From Desulfobacula sp. (lineage in GTDB: Bacteria; Desulfobacterota; Desulfobacteria; Desulfobacterales; Desulfobacteraceae), in assembly GCA_029940245.1 (NCBI GenBank), contig JAOZRF010000012.1, positions 1 to 15,101 of the forward strand: a stretch of 15,101 nucleotides of DNA, written 5' to 3'. A model generated the notes under the pieces. That model saw only the letters and a list, made by a program, of their open reading frames with translations, was not told the origin of the DNA and made no database searches. How positions within the stretch are numbered: the first letter of the stretch is position 1; every line of letters starts with the position of its first letter. A program made the translations under genes and the position numbers. Below are positions 6,984 through 14,135 of this stretch, one piece after another.

Positions 6984-8033
6984 TTAAAACAAAAAATAAT
7001 AACAAACACCTACAAAAATAATACTAGATATCCTGAAAAACTGTCCCATCAGCAGCATGCCCGTTCCCATTTTTGGCGAAAAAATTCCAATATACCGGGG
7101 TAACTGATGCCGGATGGCCCGGATGGGAAATGCAACGATATTTCCTGTTAAAAGAGCAATCACTGTTTGTTTTACGGTGATTACTCCTGAATCAAGAAGG
7201 GCTCCCGCAGCAGCAAAACCTGATGTGAACTCCGCCACAAAACTTAAAATCACAACTGACAGGGATTCCACAGGTACAACTCGTGTAACAATAAATCCGG
7301 AAAGGGCAGAATTCAAAAATTTAAACAAGCCTGCCGCATTAACCACATAGATAAAGATGTAGATCGGAAATATCCAAATAAATACCTTGGTGATCCTGCC
7401 AGGAAGTTTCTTTCTAATACTCTGCCATACTGCTCTTTTTTCTTTGGCGGATTCTTCTATTTTCGGAGAGTGTAAACAATACTCTTCAGGTTGTGCAAGA
7501 AACAGGTGCCCGTAAAGAAGAAACAGAAAAACTCTCAGAAGTGTTGCCAGGAGTGTGATACAAAAATAGATCAACCCTGCCGAACCGGTCAGGGGAAGAA
7601 CAATAAAAAATGTAGTGGGGAGATGCAGAAAATAAGCCGGCAGCTGGTTGACAAAGTTGGTCAGGTAAACCTGTTTTTTAGAAATCTTCTCATCCTGATA
7701 AAATTCTAGCAGCATACCATTGGCTGCAACACCGGAAACAAACGCTGTGGTGAAAGCGCTTCCACATCTGTCCCCCAGTTTACCAAACCTGAAAAGAGGC
7801 CTGGCCAGAATGGATAATTTTTTTGTCAGCCCTGACAATTCCAGGTACTGGCCCAATGCAAGGCCCAGGGTTATGAAGGCCAGTAGCCGGACCAGGGGAA
7901 TAAAAAGTCGTTTAAAAACTGTAACAAAGGTCAGGGATTCAACAAGATAAATTCCGCATAAAAGAATGATGAATGAGATAACCAGAGATATCGCAACCCC
8001 CCGGTAATCAGGCTTGATCCTTCTTTGTTTCAT
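6984..8033 (-). CDS. Polytopic inner-membrane protein with nucleoside-recognition (Gate) domains
   Basis: This is a strongly hydrophobic 349-residue protein of unknown substrate. Likely membrane segments lie at about 12-32, 43-63, 91-110, 132-153, 153-178, 213-235, 258-280, 286-304 and 331-349, with a hydrophilic loop at 180-212. Two related halves are suggested by the small-residue-rich segments FTTAFVSGVAANGM (94-107) and FVAEFTSGFAAAGALL (265-280); such segments are characteristic of the Gate (nucleoside recognition) family, which includes FeoB gate domains, SpmA/SpmB and YjiG/YjiH. The end, HQLPRYIGIFSPKMGTGMLL, also fits stand-alone members. It overlaps cbiL by ATGA and precedes cbiD, so it is expressed with the pathway. 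That position suggests transport of cobalt, a tetrapyrrole intermediate or a corrinoid, but this is inference; the family name does not establish a nucleoside role. Confidence 0.75.
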   Translation of the reverse strand: MKQRRIKPDYRGVAISLVISFIILLCGIYLVESLTFVTVFKRLFIPLVRLLAFITLGLALGQYLELSGLTKKLSILARPLFRFGKLGDRCGSAFTTAFVSGVAANGMLLEFYQDEKISKKQVYLTNFVNQLPAYFLHLPTTFFIVLPLTGSAGLIYFCITLLATLLRVFLFLLYGHLFLAQPEEYCLHSPKIEESAKEKRAVWQSIRKKLPGRITKVFIWIFPIYIFIYVVNAAGLFKFLNSALSGFIVTRVVPVESLSVVILSFVAEFTSGFAAAGALLDSGVITVKQTVIALLTGNIVAFPIRAIRHQLPRYIGIFSPKMGTGMLLMGQFFRISSIIFVGVCYYFLF

Positions 8034-8758
8034 TGATCATACGCCTTGTTTTTCTTGGCAATCACAAGAGTCCAGTAATCCGGCTTTCGTTTTTCAAATA
8101 CCGTGACATCCCGGAAAATTTTTTCATCCTTTCTTCCACATCTGGAGATACCGATACTATTTTCCAAAAGGTTGGCTTCCTTCAGGGCAGAATTGATATC
8201 TGCAACATTTTTATAGGCTTTCAGAAGCACCACATTATCCGCAGATACACCGTATTTTCGAAGTTCATCGCCCCCCCGCGCACCTGACGTGATCAGAAGG
8301 GACTCATCCCCCTCCACAAGAGGGGTGTTGAGTCGTGCGGCCGCTGCCTGATAGGAAGTGATACCCGGAACAGAGACAACCTTGATTTGGGGAGCTTTTT
8401 TGTTGATAATTTTCAAGAGGTACCCATATGTAGAATACGTGAGAGAGTCCCCCAGTGTCAGAAAAGCGACAGACTTTCCCTTCTGAAGTTCCAACATGAT
8501 AATCTCTGCATTTTGCTCCCAGAGTTTCCCGCGTTCTGCTTCATTGTTTGACATCTGAAAGGGGAGTGCCCTCATATCGGTATTCTCTGCAATATGGGGT
8601 CGTGCAATCTCAACCGCCAGACTATGCTTGTTTTTTATGGACGATGCAGCAAATACAACATCCACACTTTTCAGAATATTAACCGCTTTGATTGTAAGAA
8701 GATCCGGGTCTCCCGGTCCAACCCCGATTCCATACAGGATTCCTGGTTTTTTTTTCAT
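8030..8758 (-). CDS. cbiL: Cobalt-factor II / precorrin-2 C20-methyltransferase CbiL
   Basis: CbiL methylates C20 of cobalt-sirohydrochlorin (Co-factor II/Co-precorrin-2) with SAM, the first methylation after cobalt insertion. It has the N-terminal methylase motif GIGVGPGDPDLLTIKA (10-25), the CbiL/CobI-type TLGDSLTYSTYGYLL, and VPGITSYQAAAARLNTPL further on. Length, 242 residues, is normal for the family. The ATG follows the cbiC stop after 5 nt, with AAGG about 10 nt upstream. The stop overlaps the start of the Gate-domain protein gene as ATGA. It acts directly on the product of the exported CbiK, so the route of that product back into the cytoplasm is a real question here. Confidence 0.95.
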   Translation of the reverse strand: MKKKPGILYGIGVGPGDPDLLTIKAVNILKSVDVVFAASSIKNKHSLAVEIARPHIAENTDMRALPFQMSNNEAERGKLWEQNAEIIMLELQKGKSVAFLTLGDSLTYSTYGYLLKIINKKAPQIKVVSVPGITSYQAAAARLNTPLVEGDESLLITSGARGGDELRKYGVSADNVVLLKAYKNVADINSALKEANLLENSIGISRCGRKDEKIFRDVTVFEKRKPDYWTLVIAKKNKAYDQ

Positions 8759-8763
8759 ATTAA

Positions 8764-9381
8764 TTACCTTGTTTCCTCGGCGAGTATAGTAAGGGCATTT
8801 ACCACGCTTGCCACGATATTTGATCCGCCTTTTCTACTTTCATTGGTTATAAAAGGAATATTTATTTCCGTAAGAAGAGCCTTTGATTCCGCTGCATTCA
8901 CAAAGCCGACGGGAAATCCAAGGATCAGTGCAGGTTGAATTTTATCCTCATTGATCAGCTCAATTAATCTTAGAAGTGCTGTGGGTGCATTTCCAACGGC
9001 ATAAATTCCACCCTCCAGTGCATCCACGGACAAATCCACTGCCATGCGGGCACGTGTGGTTCCTTCTTCTTTTGCTTTAGCCACAACATCCTTGTCACTA
9101 ATCAGGCAGGATACGCGGCCTCCGAATCGTTCCATACTTTTTTTTCGGATACCCGCTCGTGCCATTTGTGTATCTGTAATAATGTTTTTTCCGGCTCTTA
9201 TGGCTTTTATACCAACCGCAATGGGATCACCTGAAAACCGAATGGAATGGACATACTCAAAATCAGCAGATGTATGAATCATCCGCCGTACAATGCTCCA
9301 CTCTTCTCTTGTAAATCCATGGTTACCGGCTTCTTCATCAATGATAGAAAAGCTCAATTTTTCTATTTCTTCAGGTTTCAT
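8764..9381 (-). CDS. cbiC: Cobalt-precorrin-8 methylmutase CbiC
   Basis: CbiC moves the methyl group from C11 to C12 of cobalt-precorrin-8, producing cobyrinate. The catalytic histidine of the CbiC/CobH family is His36 in RRMIHTSADFEY, followed by the typical TDTQMARAGI and the C-terminal LGFPVGFVNAAESK. The 205-residue length fits the family. The ATG overlaps the cbiA stop as ATGA and has AAAGGAG 4 nt upstream, one of the best ribosome binding sites in the operon. The next gene, cbiL, begins 5 nt after its stop. Confidence 0.95.
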   Translation of the reverse strand: MKPEEIEKLSFSIIDEEAGNHGFTREEWSIVRRMIHTSADFEYVHSIRFSGDPIAVGIKAIRAGKNIITDTQMARAGIRKKSMERFGGRVSCLISDKDVVAKAKEEGTTRARMAVDLSVDALEGGIYAVGNAPTALLRLIELINEDKIQPALILGFPVGFVNAAESKALLTEINIPFITNESRKGGSNIVASVVNALTILAEETR

Positions 9382-10775
9382 GATTCTCCTTTACGCTTAT
9401 ATGCAACAGCAGACCTGATTAAATGCCTGCAAATTTTTGGATTACTTCCAAAATGGAGATGAATATAACTGCCAAGGGTGTTCTCTTTCTGGTAACCCTC
9501 CTGCAAAATATTTACACCAATTCTTGGACTTACCATATATGCCTTTTTCACCTCAGGTTGATGTGTCCCGTTATCAATTTCAGAATAATGAAATTCATGA
9601 CCCCGGACGACCAGCCCTTTTTCCCCAATAATTGAATCCAGTGATAATGTAATTTCTCTGTAACCCAGTGCCTTTCTTCCCTTCAGCATCTTTGTATCAA
9701 AGGGGAAGCACCCTGACATTTTATGATAGTGATCCCCGTGATCCGTGATGCTGCGGCAAAGGTACATGAATCCCCCGCATTCTGCATAAATGGGCATCCC
9801 GCTCCGGCTTGCCTTTTTCATATCTGCCAGCATGGTTCGGTTTTCCGATAAGGGACCTGCAAACATCTCAGGATAACCGCCCCCAAGGTAGATTGCCTGG
9901 ATTTCTTCGGGCAGGTTTTCGTCTGATACAGGGGAAAAATAAACCAGTTCAGCACCCTCTTTTTCAAGAAGATCAAGGTTGTCCTGATAATAAAAACAAA
10001 AAGCCTTATCCCGGGCCACACCTATTTTCACCTTATGGCCCTTTTCTTTTTTTTTAACAGCTCTTTTTAATGACTTGCTTACTCCCTTAAAAAGTTTTTC
10101 CGTATCAATTCTATCTTCAATAATATTTGATAACCGGTCCATATCAGACCCTGAAAGCTGATGCTCATCTTCTGTCACAAGCCCCAGATGACGTTCAGGA
10201 ATTTCAATGCCTTCATCCCGGAGGATACCTCCAAGGCAGGGCATCCGGACACTTGTCTCCATGGCTTCTGTCAGATAATGGAGATGATTTACAGAGCCCA
10301 GTTTGTTGAAAATTACGCCGGCAAAGGTGAGGTCAGGGTCAAAATTTTCAAACCCCTGCACAAGTGCTGCTGCGCTTCGGGCCATGCTCTGGGCATTGAC
10401 CACCAGAATGATGGGAAGTCCCAGCCACTTTGCCATTTGCGCTGTGGAACCGGCCTCGTCTTTTCCACTGAAACCGTCAAAAAGACCCATAACTCCTTCA
10501 ATAATGGAGATATCGAAGCCCTTTGTGCCTTCTGCAAACCTTTCGCGGTTGTAGTCTTTATCCAGCATCCATCCATCCAGATTTCTGCTTTCGTTTCCAG
10601 TGATCCTTCTGTGATGACCGGGATCGATAAAATCCGGCCCGACCTTAAAAGGTGAGACATGGTATCCCTGTCTGGTGAGCCAGGCCATCAAAGCCAGGGA
10701 GACAGTTGTTTTCCCGCATCCGCTGTTGGTGCCGGCTATAATCAACCCGTTTTTATTTATTGGGTCTGCATTCAT
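9378..10775 (-). CDS. cbiA: Cobyrinate a,c-diamide synthase CbiA
   Basis: CbiA amidates the a and c side chains of cobyrinate using ATP and glutamine. The N-terminal dethiobiotin-synthetase-like domain has the P-loop GTNSGCGKTT (15-24) and the family stretch FKVGPDFIDPGHH (43-55). The C-terminal class I glutaminase domain has LGGGYPEMFA (297-306), its nucleophile Cys333 in YAECGGFMYL, the motif GHEFHYS (392-398) and the triad histidine within SYIHLHFGSNP (436-446). Length 465 is typical. The ATG lies 18 nt after the binding-protein stop; AAAGGA stands about 14 nt upstream and TTGGA nearer, so the ribosome binding site is moderate. It begins the biosynthetic part of the operon after the ABC genes. 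Confidence 0.95.
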   Translation of the reverse strand: MNADPINKNGLIIAGTNSGCGKTTVSLALMAWLTRQGYHVSPFKVGPDFIDPGHHRRITGNESRNLDGWMLDKDYNRERFAEGTKGFDISIIEGVMGLFDGFSGKDEAGSTAQMAKWLGLPIILVVNAQSMARSAAALVQGFENFDPDLTFAGVIFNKLGSVNHLHYLTEAMETSVRMPCLGGILRDEGIEIPERHLGLVTEDEHQLSGSDMDRLSNIIEDRIDTEKLFKGVSKSLKRAVKKKEKGHKVKIGVARDKAFCFYYQDNLDLLEKEGAELVYFSPVSDENLPEEIQAIYLGGGYPEMFAGPLSENRTMLADMKKASRSGMPIYAECGGFMYLCRSITDHGDHYHKMSGCFPFDTKMLKGRKALGYREITLSLDSIIGEKGLVVRGHEFHYSEIDNGTHQPEVKKAYMVSPRIGVNILQEGYQKENTLGSYIHLHFGSNPKICRHLIRSAVAYKRKGES

Positions 10776-10793
10776 TTTCGTCCAAAGGTTCCT

Positions 10794-11750
10794 TTACAAT
10801 TTCTTCTGTCTTTCTTTAAAAAAATCAGGATACAGGTAATTTCCAATCGCGGATATTCCACAAAGAAGGCGCATGGTGGGCCGGGATACGATCTTCTCAT
10901 CTACAATAAAAACCCGGCCGTTCTGAATGGCCTTGATGATATGAAACCCCGGTTCTTTTTTTATCATCTCCAAAGTTACCCGGTTCATGGCTCCTTTCTG
11001 GGAGATAAACACGTCGATTTGTGATGCCTTGGACAGTATCCGCTCTTTTCCATAAATGGCAATATTCGTTCCCCGGGAGGGGGCCCCGTCATCTGCCACG
11101 TTTATTCCACCCGAGGCAGTGAGAACAAAATCAGCCATGGAGCCCCGGGTAAAGGTTTTCATTTTCGTGTGAATAGCCTCAAAATACACATTACACCGAT
11201 TTTCTACATTACTGGTAATCCGGCGGTACGCATCCACTGACTGCTTAAACTTTTCTATCATCAACCCTGATTCTTTTTTTCTGCCCGTAAGAATCCCGAG
11301 AATTTTCCAATACAGGAACATTTCTTCAATATTTTTTGGTTGAAGGGAAATAACGGTAATCCCGCTTTTTTCAAGCCGGTCAAACAGCCGGGCATAACCT
11401 CTGTCAAGCATGGGCCTGATCAAGACGAGATCGGGTTTTGCCACCAGGTACTTTTCCGGATCATCCCCTTGGGAAAATACCTTTTTAGTGAATACTCTTT
11501 CCGGGTACTTGTCTGCCTGTGTCACCCCGATAATTTCCTGGTCAAGTCCGAGATAGAAAAGGTTTTCCGTATGGGCCCCATAAAGAGAGATGATCCGCTG
11601 AAAGGGTTTATGGATCGTCACATGTCTTCCCTTCTGATCCACAAGGGTTTTTTCCTCCAGCATATAAAAGGAGCCCTTATCACCTGCATGTACCAAAATG
11701 GCAGGCAAGAAAAAAAATAAAATAAGGCAATAATTTTTAAAGAGTTTCAC
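10794..11750 (-). CDS. btuF: Periplasmic substrate-binding protein of a BtuF/FecB-type ABC importer
   Basis: This is the periplasmic receptor of the adjacent importer. Residues 1-22 form a signal peptide: a short basic start, a hydrophobic core at 8-20 and a cleavage site after VHA. There is no lipobox. The mature part has the class III binding-protein pattern: HKPFQRIISLYGAHTENLFYLG (one of the first strands and helices), KPDLVLIRPM, then a long linking helix and the second lobe with IDVFISQKGAMN. It starts at GTG (11748-11750), 14 nt inside the ATPase gene, behind AGGGGGG. Substrate is not decidable from the sequence: cobalamin or cobinamide is favoured by the riboswitch and operon, but ferric or cobalt chelates are used by close relatives. 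Confidence 0.8.
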   Translation of the reverse strand: MKLFKNYCLILFFFLPAILVHAGDKGSFYMLEEKTLVDQKGRHVTIHKPFQRIISLYGAHTENLFYLGLDQEIIGVTQADKYPERVFTKKVFSQGDDPEKYLVAKPDLVLIRPMLDRGYARLFDRLEKSGITVISLQPKNIEEMFLYWKILGILTGRKKESGLMIEKFKQSVDAYRRITSNVENRCNVYFEAIHTKMKTFTRGSMADFVLTASGGINVADDGAPSRGTNIAIYGKERILSKASQIDVFISQKGAMNRVTLEMIKKEPGFHIIKAIQNGRVFIVDEKIVSRPTMRLLCGISAIGNYLYPDFFKERQKKL

Positions 11751-12528
11751 TGGCCCCCCTTTTAAAGATCACCTGGCTTGAATTGTACAGGGATTCAAAA
11801 CGGATTTCAGATTCCACATCAAACACTTTTTGAATCAAACATTTGTTGACCATCTCTTCTGTTTTTCCCTGGGCTATGATGTTGCCGTTCCGAAGAAAAA
11901 TCAATCGGTCGCAATACCTGGCCGCCAGGTTAATATTCTGAAAAACGGATATCACCGTGAGTTTTTTCTGATCCACCCTGTTTCTCACGATATCAAGTAA
12001 ATCAATGGTGTGCCGGATATCAAGATTGGAGGTTGCCTCATCCAGAATTATCACATCAGTATCCTGGACAAGGGCTCTTGCGAATACCACACGTTGTCTC
12101 TCCCCACCGGACAATTCTGTAATAAAATTGTCTGATAAGAGGTCCACCCCGGTTTTTTCCATGATGCTGTCCACTCGGTCGAGATCCTCTGAAGAGGGGG
12201 ATGAAAAACGAGATATATAGGGATACCGTCCCATGATCACCACTTCCCTGGCTGTGTAAGGAAAATTGATATAAAAATTCTGGGAAACCAGGGCAATTTT
12301 GCGAGCAAGCTGTTTTCTGCTGATTTTGGAAAGATCTGTTCCTGAAAATGTGATATGGCCTGAATTAGGTTTTTTATGCCGGATCAGAAGATCGAGAAAA
12401 GTGGTTTTCCCGCATCCGTTGGGGCCCAGGATTCCATAGAAAAAACCTTTTTCCAGTTGAATGGAAATCCTTTCCAGGATATTAATTGAATCATAGGCGT
12501 AAGAGATGTCGTCAATGGCGTATATCAT
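11737..12528 (-). CDS. btuD: ATP-binding protein of a BtuD/FecE-type ABC importer
   Basis: This cytoplasmic subunit powers the importer. It has all the ABC ATPase motifs: Walker A GPNGCGKTT (35-43), Q-loop SQN (82-84), signature LSGGERQ (139-145) and Walker B VIILDEA (159-165), with the switch-region residues after it. The stretch AREVVIMGRYPY (93-104) is characteristic of ATPases for iron-chelate, haem and cobalamin importers. Length 263 is normal. Its ATG overlaps the permease stop as ATGA, and its own stop lies inside the start of the binding-protein gene, so the three subunits are likely translated in balance. Confidence 0.88.
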   Translation of the reverse strand: MIYAIDDISYAYDSINILERISIQLEKGFFYGILGPNGCGKTTFLDLLIRHKKPNSGHITFSGTDLSKISRKQLARKIALVSQNFYINFPYTAREVVIMGRYPYISRFSSPSSEDLDRVDSIMEKTGVDLLSDNFITELSGGERQRVVFARALVQDTDVIILDEATSNLDIRHTIDLLDIVRNRVDQKKLTVISVFQNINLAARYCDRLIFLRNGNIIAQGKTEEMVNKCLIQKVFDVESEIRFESLYNSSQVIFKRGASETL

Positions 12529-13592
12529 ACCTGCTTCCCCCTGTTCCTTAAATGATTCCTGCGGAACACATAACAGAAAAAAGGACCGCCGATCAGAGCA
12601 GTCAGAACACCAATGGGCACCTCAACAGGCAGTACCGCCCTGGTGATGGTATCAGCCGTCACCATGAGAATCCCGCCGGCAAGAAGGGAAACAGGTATCA
12701 GGCGTGTATTGTCCGGACCTGTCATGCTGCGCATCATATGAGGAACCAGGAGCCCCACAAAACCGATAATGCCCGATACTGCAACACATACAGCAGCAAC
12801 CAGGGAGGAGGTAATTAGAAGAATCATGGTGACCCTTCCTGTGTTGATTCCCAGAGTGGAGGCCATCCTGCTTCCAAGAGCAATCACATTCAGGTCCCGG
12901 GAATAAAAATAGATAATCAAAGAACCTGTTGATACAACCATCAGCAGTATCCATACATCTGTCCAGGTTTTGGATGCAAAACTTCCCATGAGCCAGAAAA
13001 TAATCACCGAAACCTCTTCATCGGCAATGTATTTCAGAAAACTGATACCGGCGGAAAGGATGGAAGCTACAATGATACCGGAAAGAATCAAACTATTTGA
13101 GGACAGCCCGTCCCGGGAAAAAGTTTTCCCTGAAGAAAGCCAGACCACCACAAAAAGGGTAACGACAGCACCTGAAAAAGCAAAACAGGGAATCGCGTAA
13201 AGGCCTGCTTCCGGAAAAAACAGAAAGGCCAGTGAAGCCCCAAAGGCGGCCCCTGCAGAAATCCCAAGCGTATAGGGATCTGCCAGCGGATTTAACAGGA
13301 TACCCTGGTACACACAGCCCGAAACGGCAAGTCCTGCACCAACGATAACCGCGCATAAAATTCTCGGAAGCCTCACATCCATCACAACAACACTGAATAC
13401 GTCCTCCATATCTTTCATTTGTTCAGTGTTTCCCGTGATTGATGTGACAATGATGTTCACCACATCATAAAAACTGATCTTCAGATATCCCATACCGGCA
13501 GAAATAAGAACAGCAACTGAAAGAACGGCCAGAAGAAGGATAAATTTCCATGCCATATGTCTGTATAATAATTTTTTAATTCTTTTTGCCAC
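12525..13592 (-). CDS. btuC: Permease of a BtuC/FecCD-type ABC importer
   Basis: This inner-membrane subunit belongs to the BtuC/FecCD/FhuB family, which works as a homodimer of about ten helices per chain. It begins with a hydrophobic segment at about 15-35. The family signature is visible in SGCVYQGILLNPLADPYTLG, and the stretch GFVGLLVPHMMR near the C-terminus is the ATPase-coupling region. Length 355 is typical. It starts at GTG (13590-13592); AGGAG lies 13 nt upstream, which is long, and ATG codons further in (for example in RHMAWKF) are alternatives. It is the first gene behind the riboswitch and terminator. A nine-codon out-of-frame ATG stretch begins between AGGAG and the GTG; I see no proof that it is translated. 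Confidence 0.88.
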   Translation of the reverse strand: MAKRIKKLLYRHMAWKFILLLAVLSVAVLISAGMGYLKISFYDVVNIIVTSITGNTEQMKDMEDVFSVVVMDVRLPRILCAVIVGAGLAVSGCVYQGILLNPLADPYTLGISAGAAFGASLAFLFFPEAGLYAIPCFAFSGAVVTLFVVVWLSSGKTFSRDGLSSNSLILSGIIVASILSAGISFLKYIADEEVSVIIFWLMGSFASKTWTDVWILLMVVSTGSLIIYFYSRDLNVIALGSRMASTLGINTGRVTMILLITSSLVAAVCVAVSGIIGFVGLLVPHMMRSMTGPDNTRLIPVSLLAGGILMVTADTITRAVLPVEVPIGVLTALIGGPFFCYVFRRNHLRNRGKQV

Positions 13593-13650
13593 AGTTTCGT
13601 TGCATCTCCTGAACTTTAAAAAAAGCTTATTTCATAAGGTTCTTTACCTG

Positions 13651-13689
13651 AAAACAAAAATCCCCGGACCGTTTTATCTGTCCGGGGAT
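13651..13689 (-). terminator. Intrinsic terminator of the riboswitch leader
   Basis: On the minus strand ATCCCCGGAC (13680-13689) and GTCCGGGGAT (13660-13669) form a perfect 10-bp GC-rich stem with a 10-nt loop. It is followed at once by TTTTGTTTT (13659-13651). It lies between the B12 box and the first gene, so it is an attenuator rather than the end of a gene. Confidence 0.9.
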
Positions 13690-13723
13690 TACGTTTTTAA
13701 TCCTCAATATTATGATATACCCT

Positions 13724-13734
13724 GTCCAGAGGAT
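13724..13734 (-). promoter_or_regulatory. Antiterminator-like segment
   Basis: The transcript segment ATCCTCTGGAC is nearly a copy of the 5' arm of the terminator (ATCCCCGGAC). It can pair with the 3' arm GTCCGGGGAT in ten pairs, with one G-U and one bulged U, and so prevent the terminator. Its first six bases ATCCTC can also pair with GAGGAT of the transcript (13700-13705), which would release the terminator. This makes three mutually exclusive pairings. The pairings are seen by eye; the switching order is inference. Confidence 0.55.
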
Positions 13735-13748
13735 CTATCATTATTCAT

Positions 13749-13906
13749 TCAGGCAGGTCTTCTGACTTACGGATCGATCTAATAACTTTGTCTTCCCACC
13801 TTTTAAAAAAAGGCAGTGACAACATGAAGCGTTCGTCCCCGTTTACAGCGGCGGGCCCGTCTCCGATTTTAACGGAGTTCCCTATTATGCGTATATGCAC
13901 CGGAAC
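13749..13906 (-). promoter_or_regulatory. Cobalamin riboswitch aptamer
   Basis: Read on the minus strand, this segment has the ordered conserved blocks of the classical cobalamin riboswitch. They are CCGGTGC near the start, a CGGAG/CTCCG stem (13861-13877), GACGGGCCCGCC followed by GCCGCTGTAA (13843-13852), CACTG (13814-13818), GGGAAG (13792-13797) enclosed by a TTGTC/GACAA stem, and the B12 box AAGTCAGAAGACCTGCC (13752-13768). With cobalamin bound it should favour the downstream terminator and shut off the importer and biosynthesis genes. Confidence 0.96.
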
Positions 13907-13915
13907 TATTTTTTT

Positions 13916-13943
13916 ATCATATATATATAATTTCATAAGTCAA
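13916..13943 (-). promoter_or_regulatory. Sigma70-like promoter of the riboswitch operon
   Basis: TTGACT (13938-13943) and TATGAT (13916-13921) are separated by 16 nt on the minus strand. The expected transcript start, about 13909, is just before the first conserved block of the riboswitch, which supports the assignment. Confidence 0.7.
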
Positions 13944-14135
13944 GATATAAAAAGTGAGTGTGAATTAATTTAACCATCATGACATATTTATTTGGAAGAA
14001 GGGCCTACGATAACTGTTCTGATTCATATATTTAAATGGAAGGTTCTATTCCGAGAAAAACTTAAAATACCATTGTATCTTAGTATATGATAATATTTAC
14101 TCAATAAAATAAATTATTTACAGACTTATTTTATT
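13944..14135. other. AT-rich spacer between cbiK and the riboswitch promoter
   Basis: About 190 nt without a credible gene. Apart from the A/T inverted repeat next to the cbiK stop I see no regulatory motif. cbiK and the riboswitch operon are therefore probably separate transcription units, with some read-through possible. Confidence 0.5.
14103..14135 (-). repeat. All-A/T inverted repeat directly after cbiK
   Basis: AATAAAATAA (14103-14112) and TTATTTTATT (14126-14135) are a perfect 10-bp inverted repeat with a 13-nt loop, touching the cbiK stop codon. Without G-C pairs or a following U-tract it would be a weak terminator at best; it may protect the 3' end of the mRNA or be chance in AT-rich DNA. 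Confidence 0.4.

Noticed and set aside
12652..13356. Minus-strand open frames in the other phase of the permease gene
   Set aside because: Cys/Arg/Gly-rich nonsense composition and full overlap with the clearly conserved BtuC-type permease.
13580..13605. Nine-codon open frame starting at an ATG between AGGAG and the permease GTG, as a leader peptide
   Set aside because: The ATG directly touches AGGAG, too close for normal initiation, and the peptide has no features; the riboswitch already explains control.
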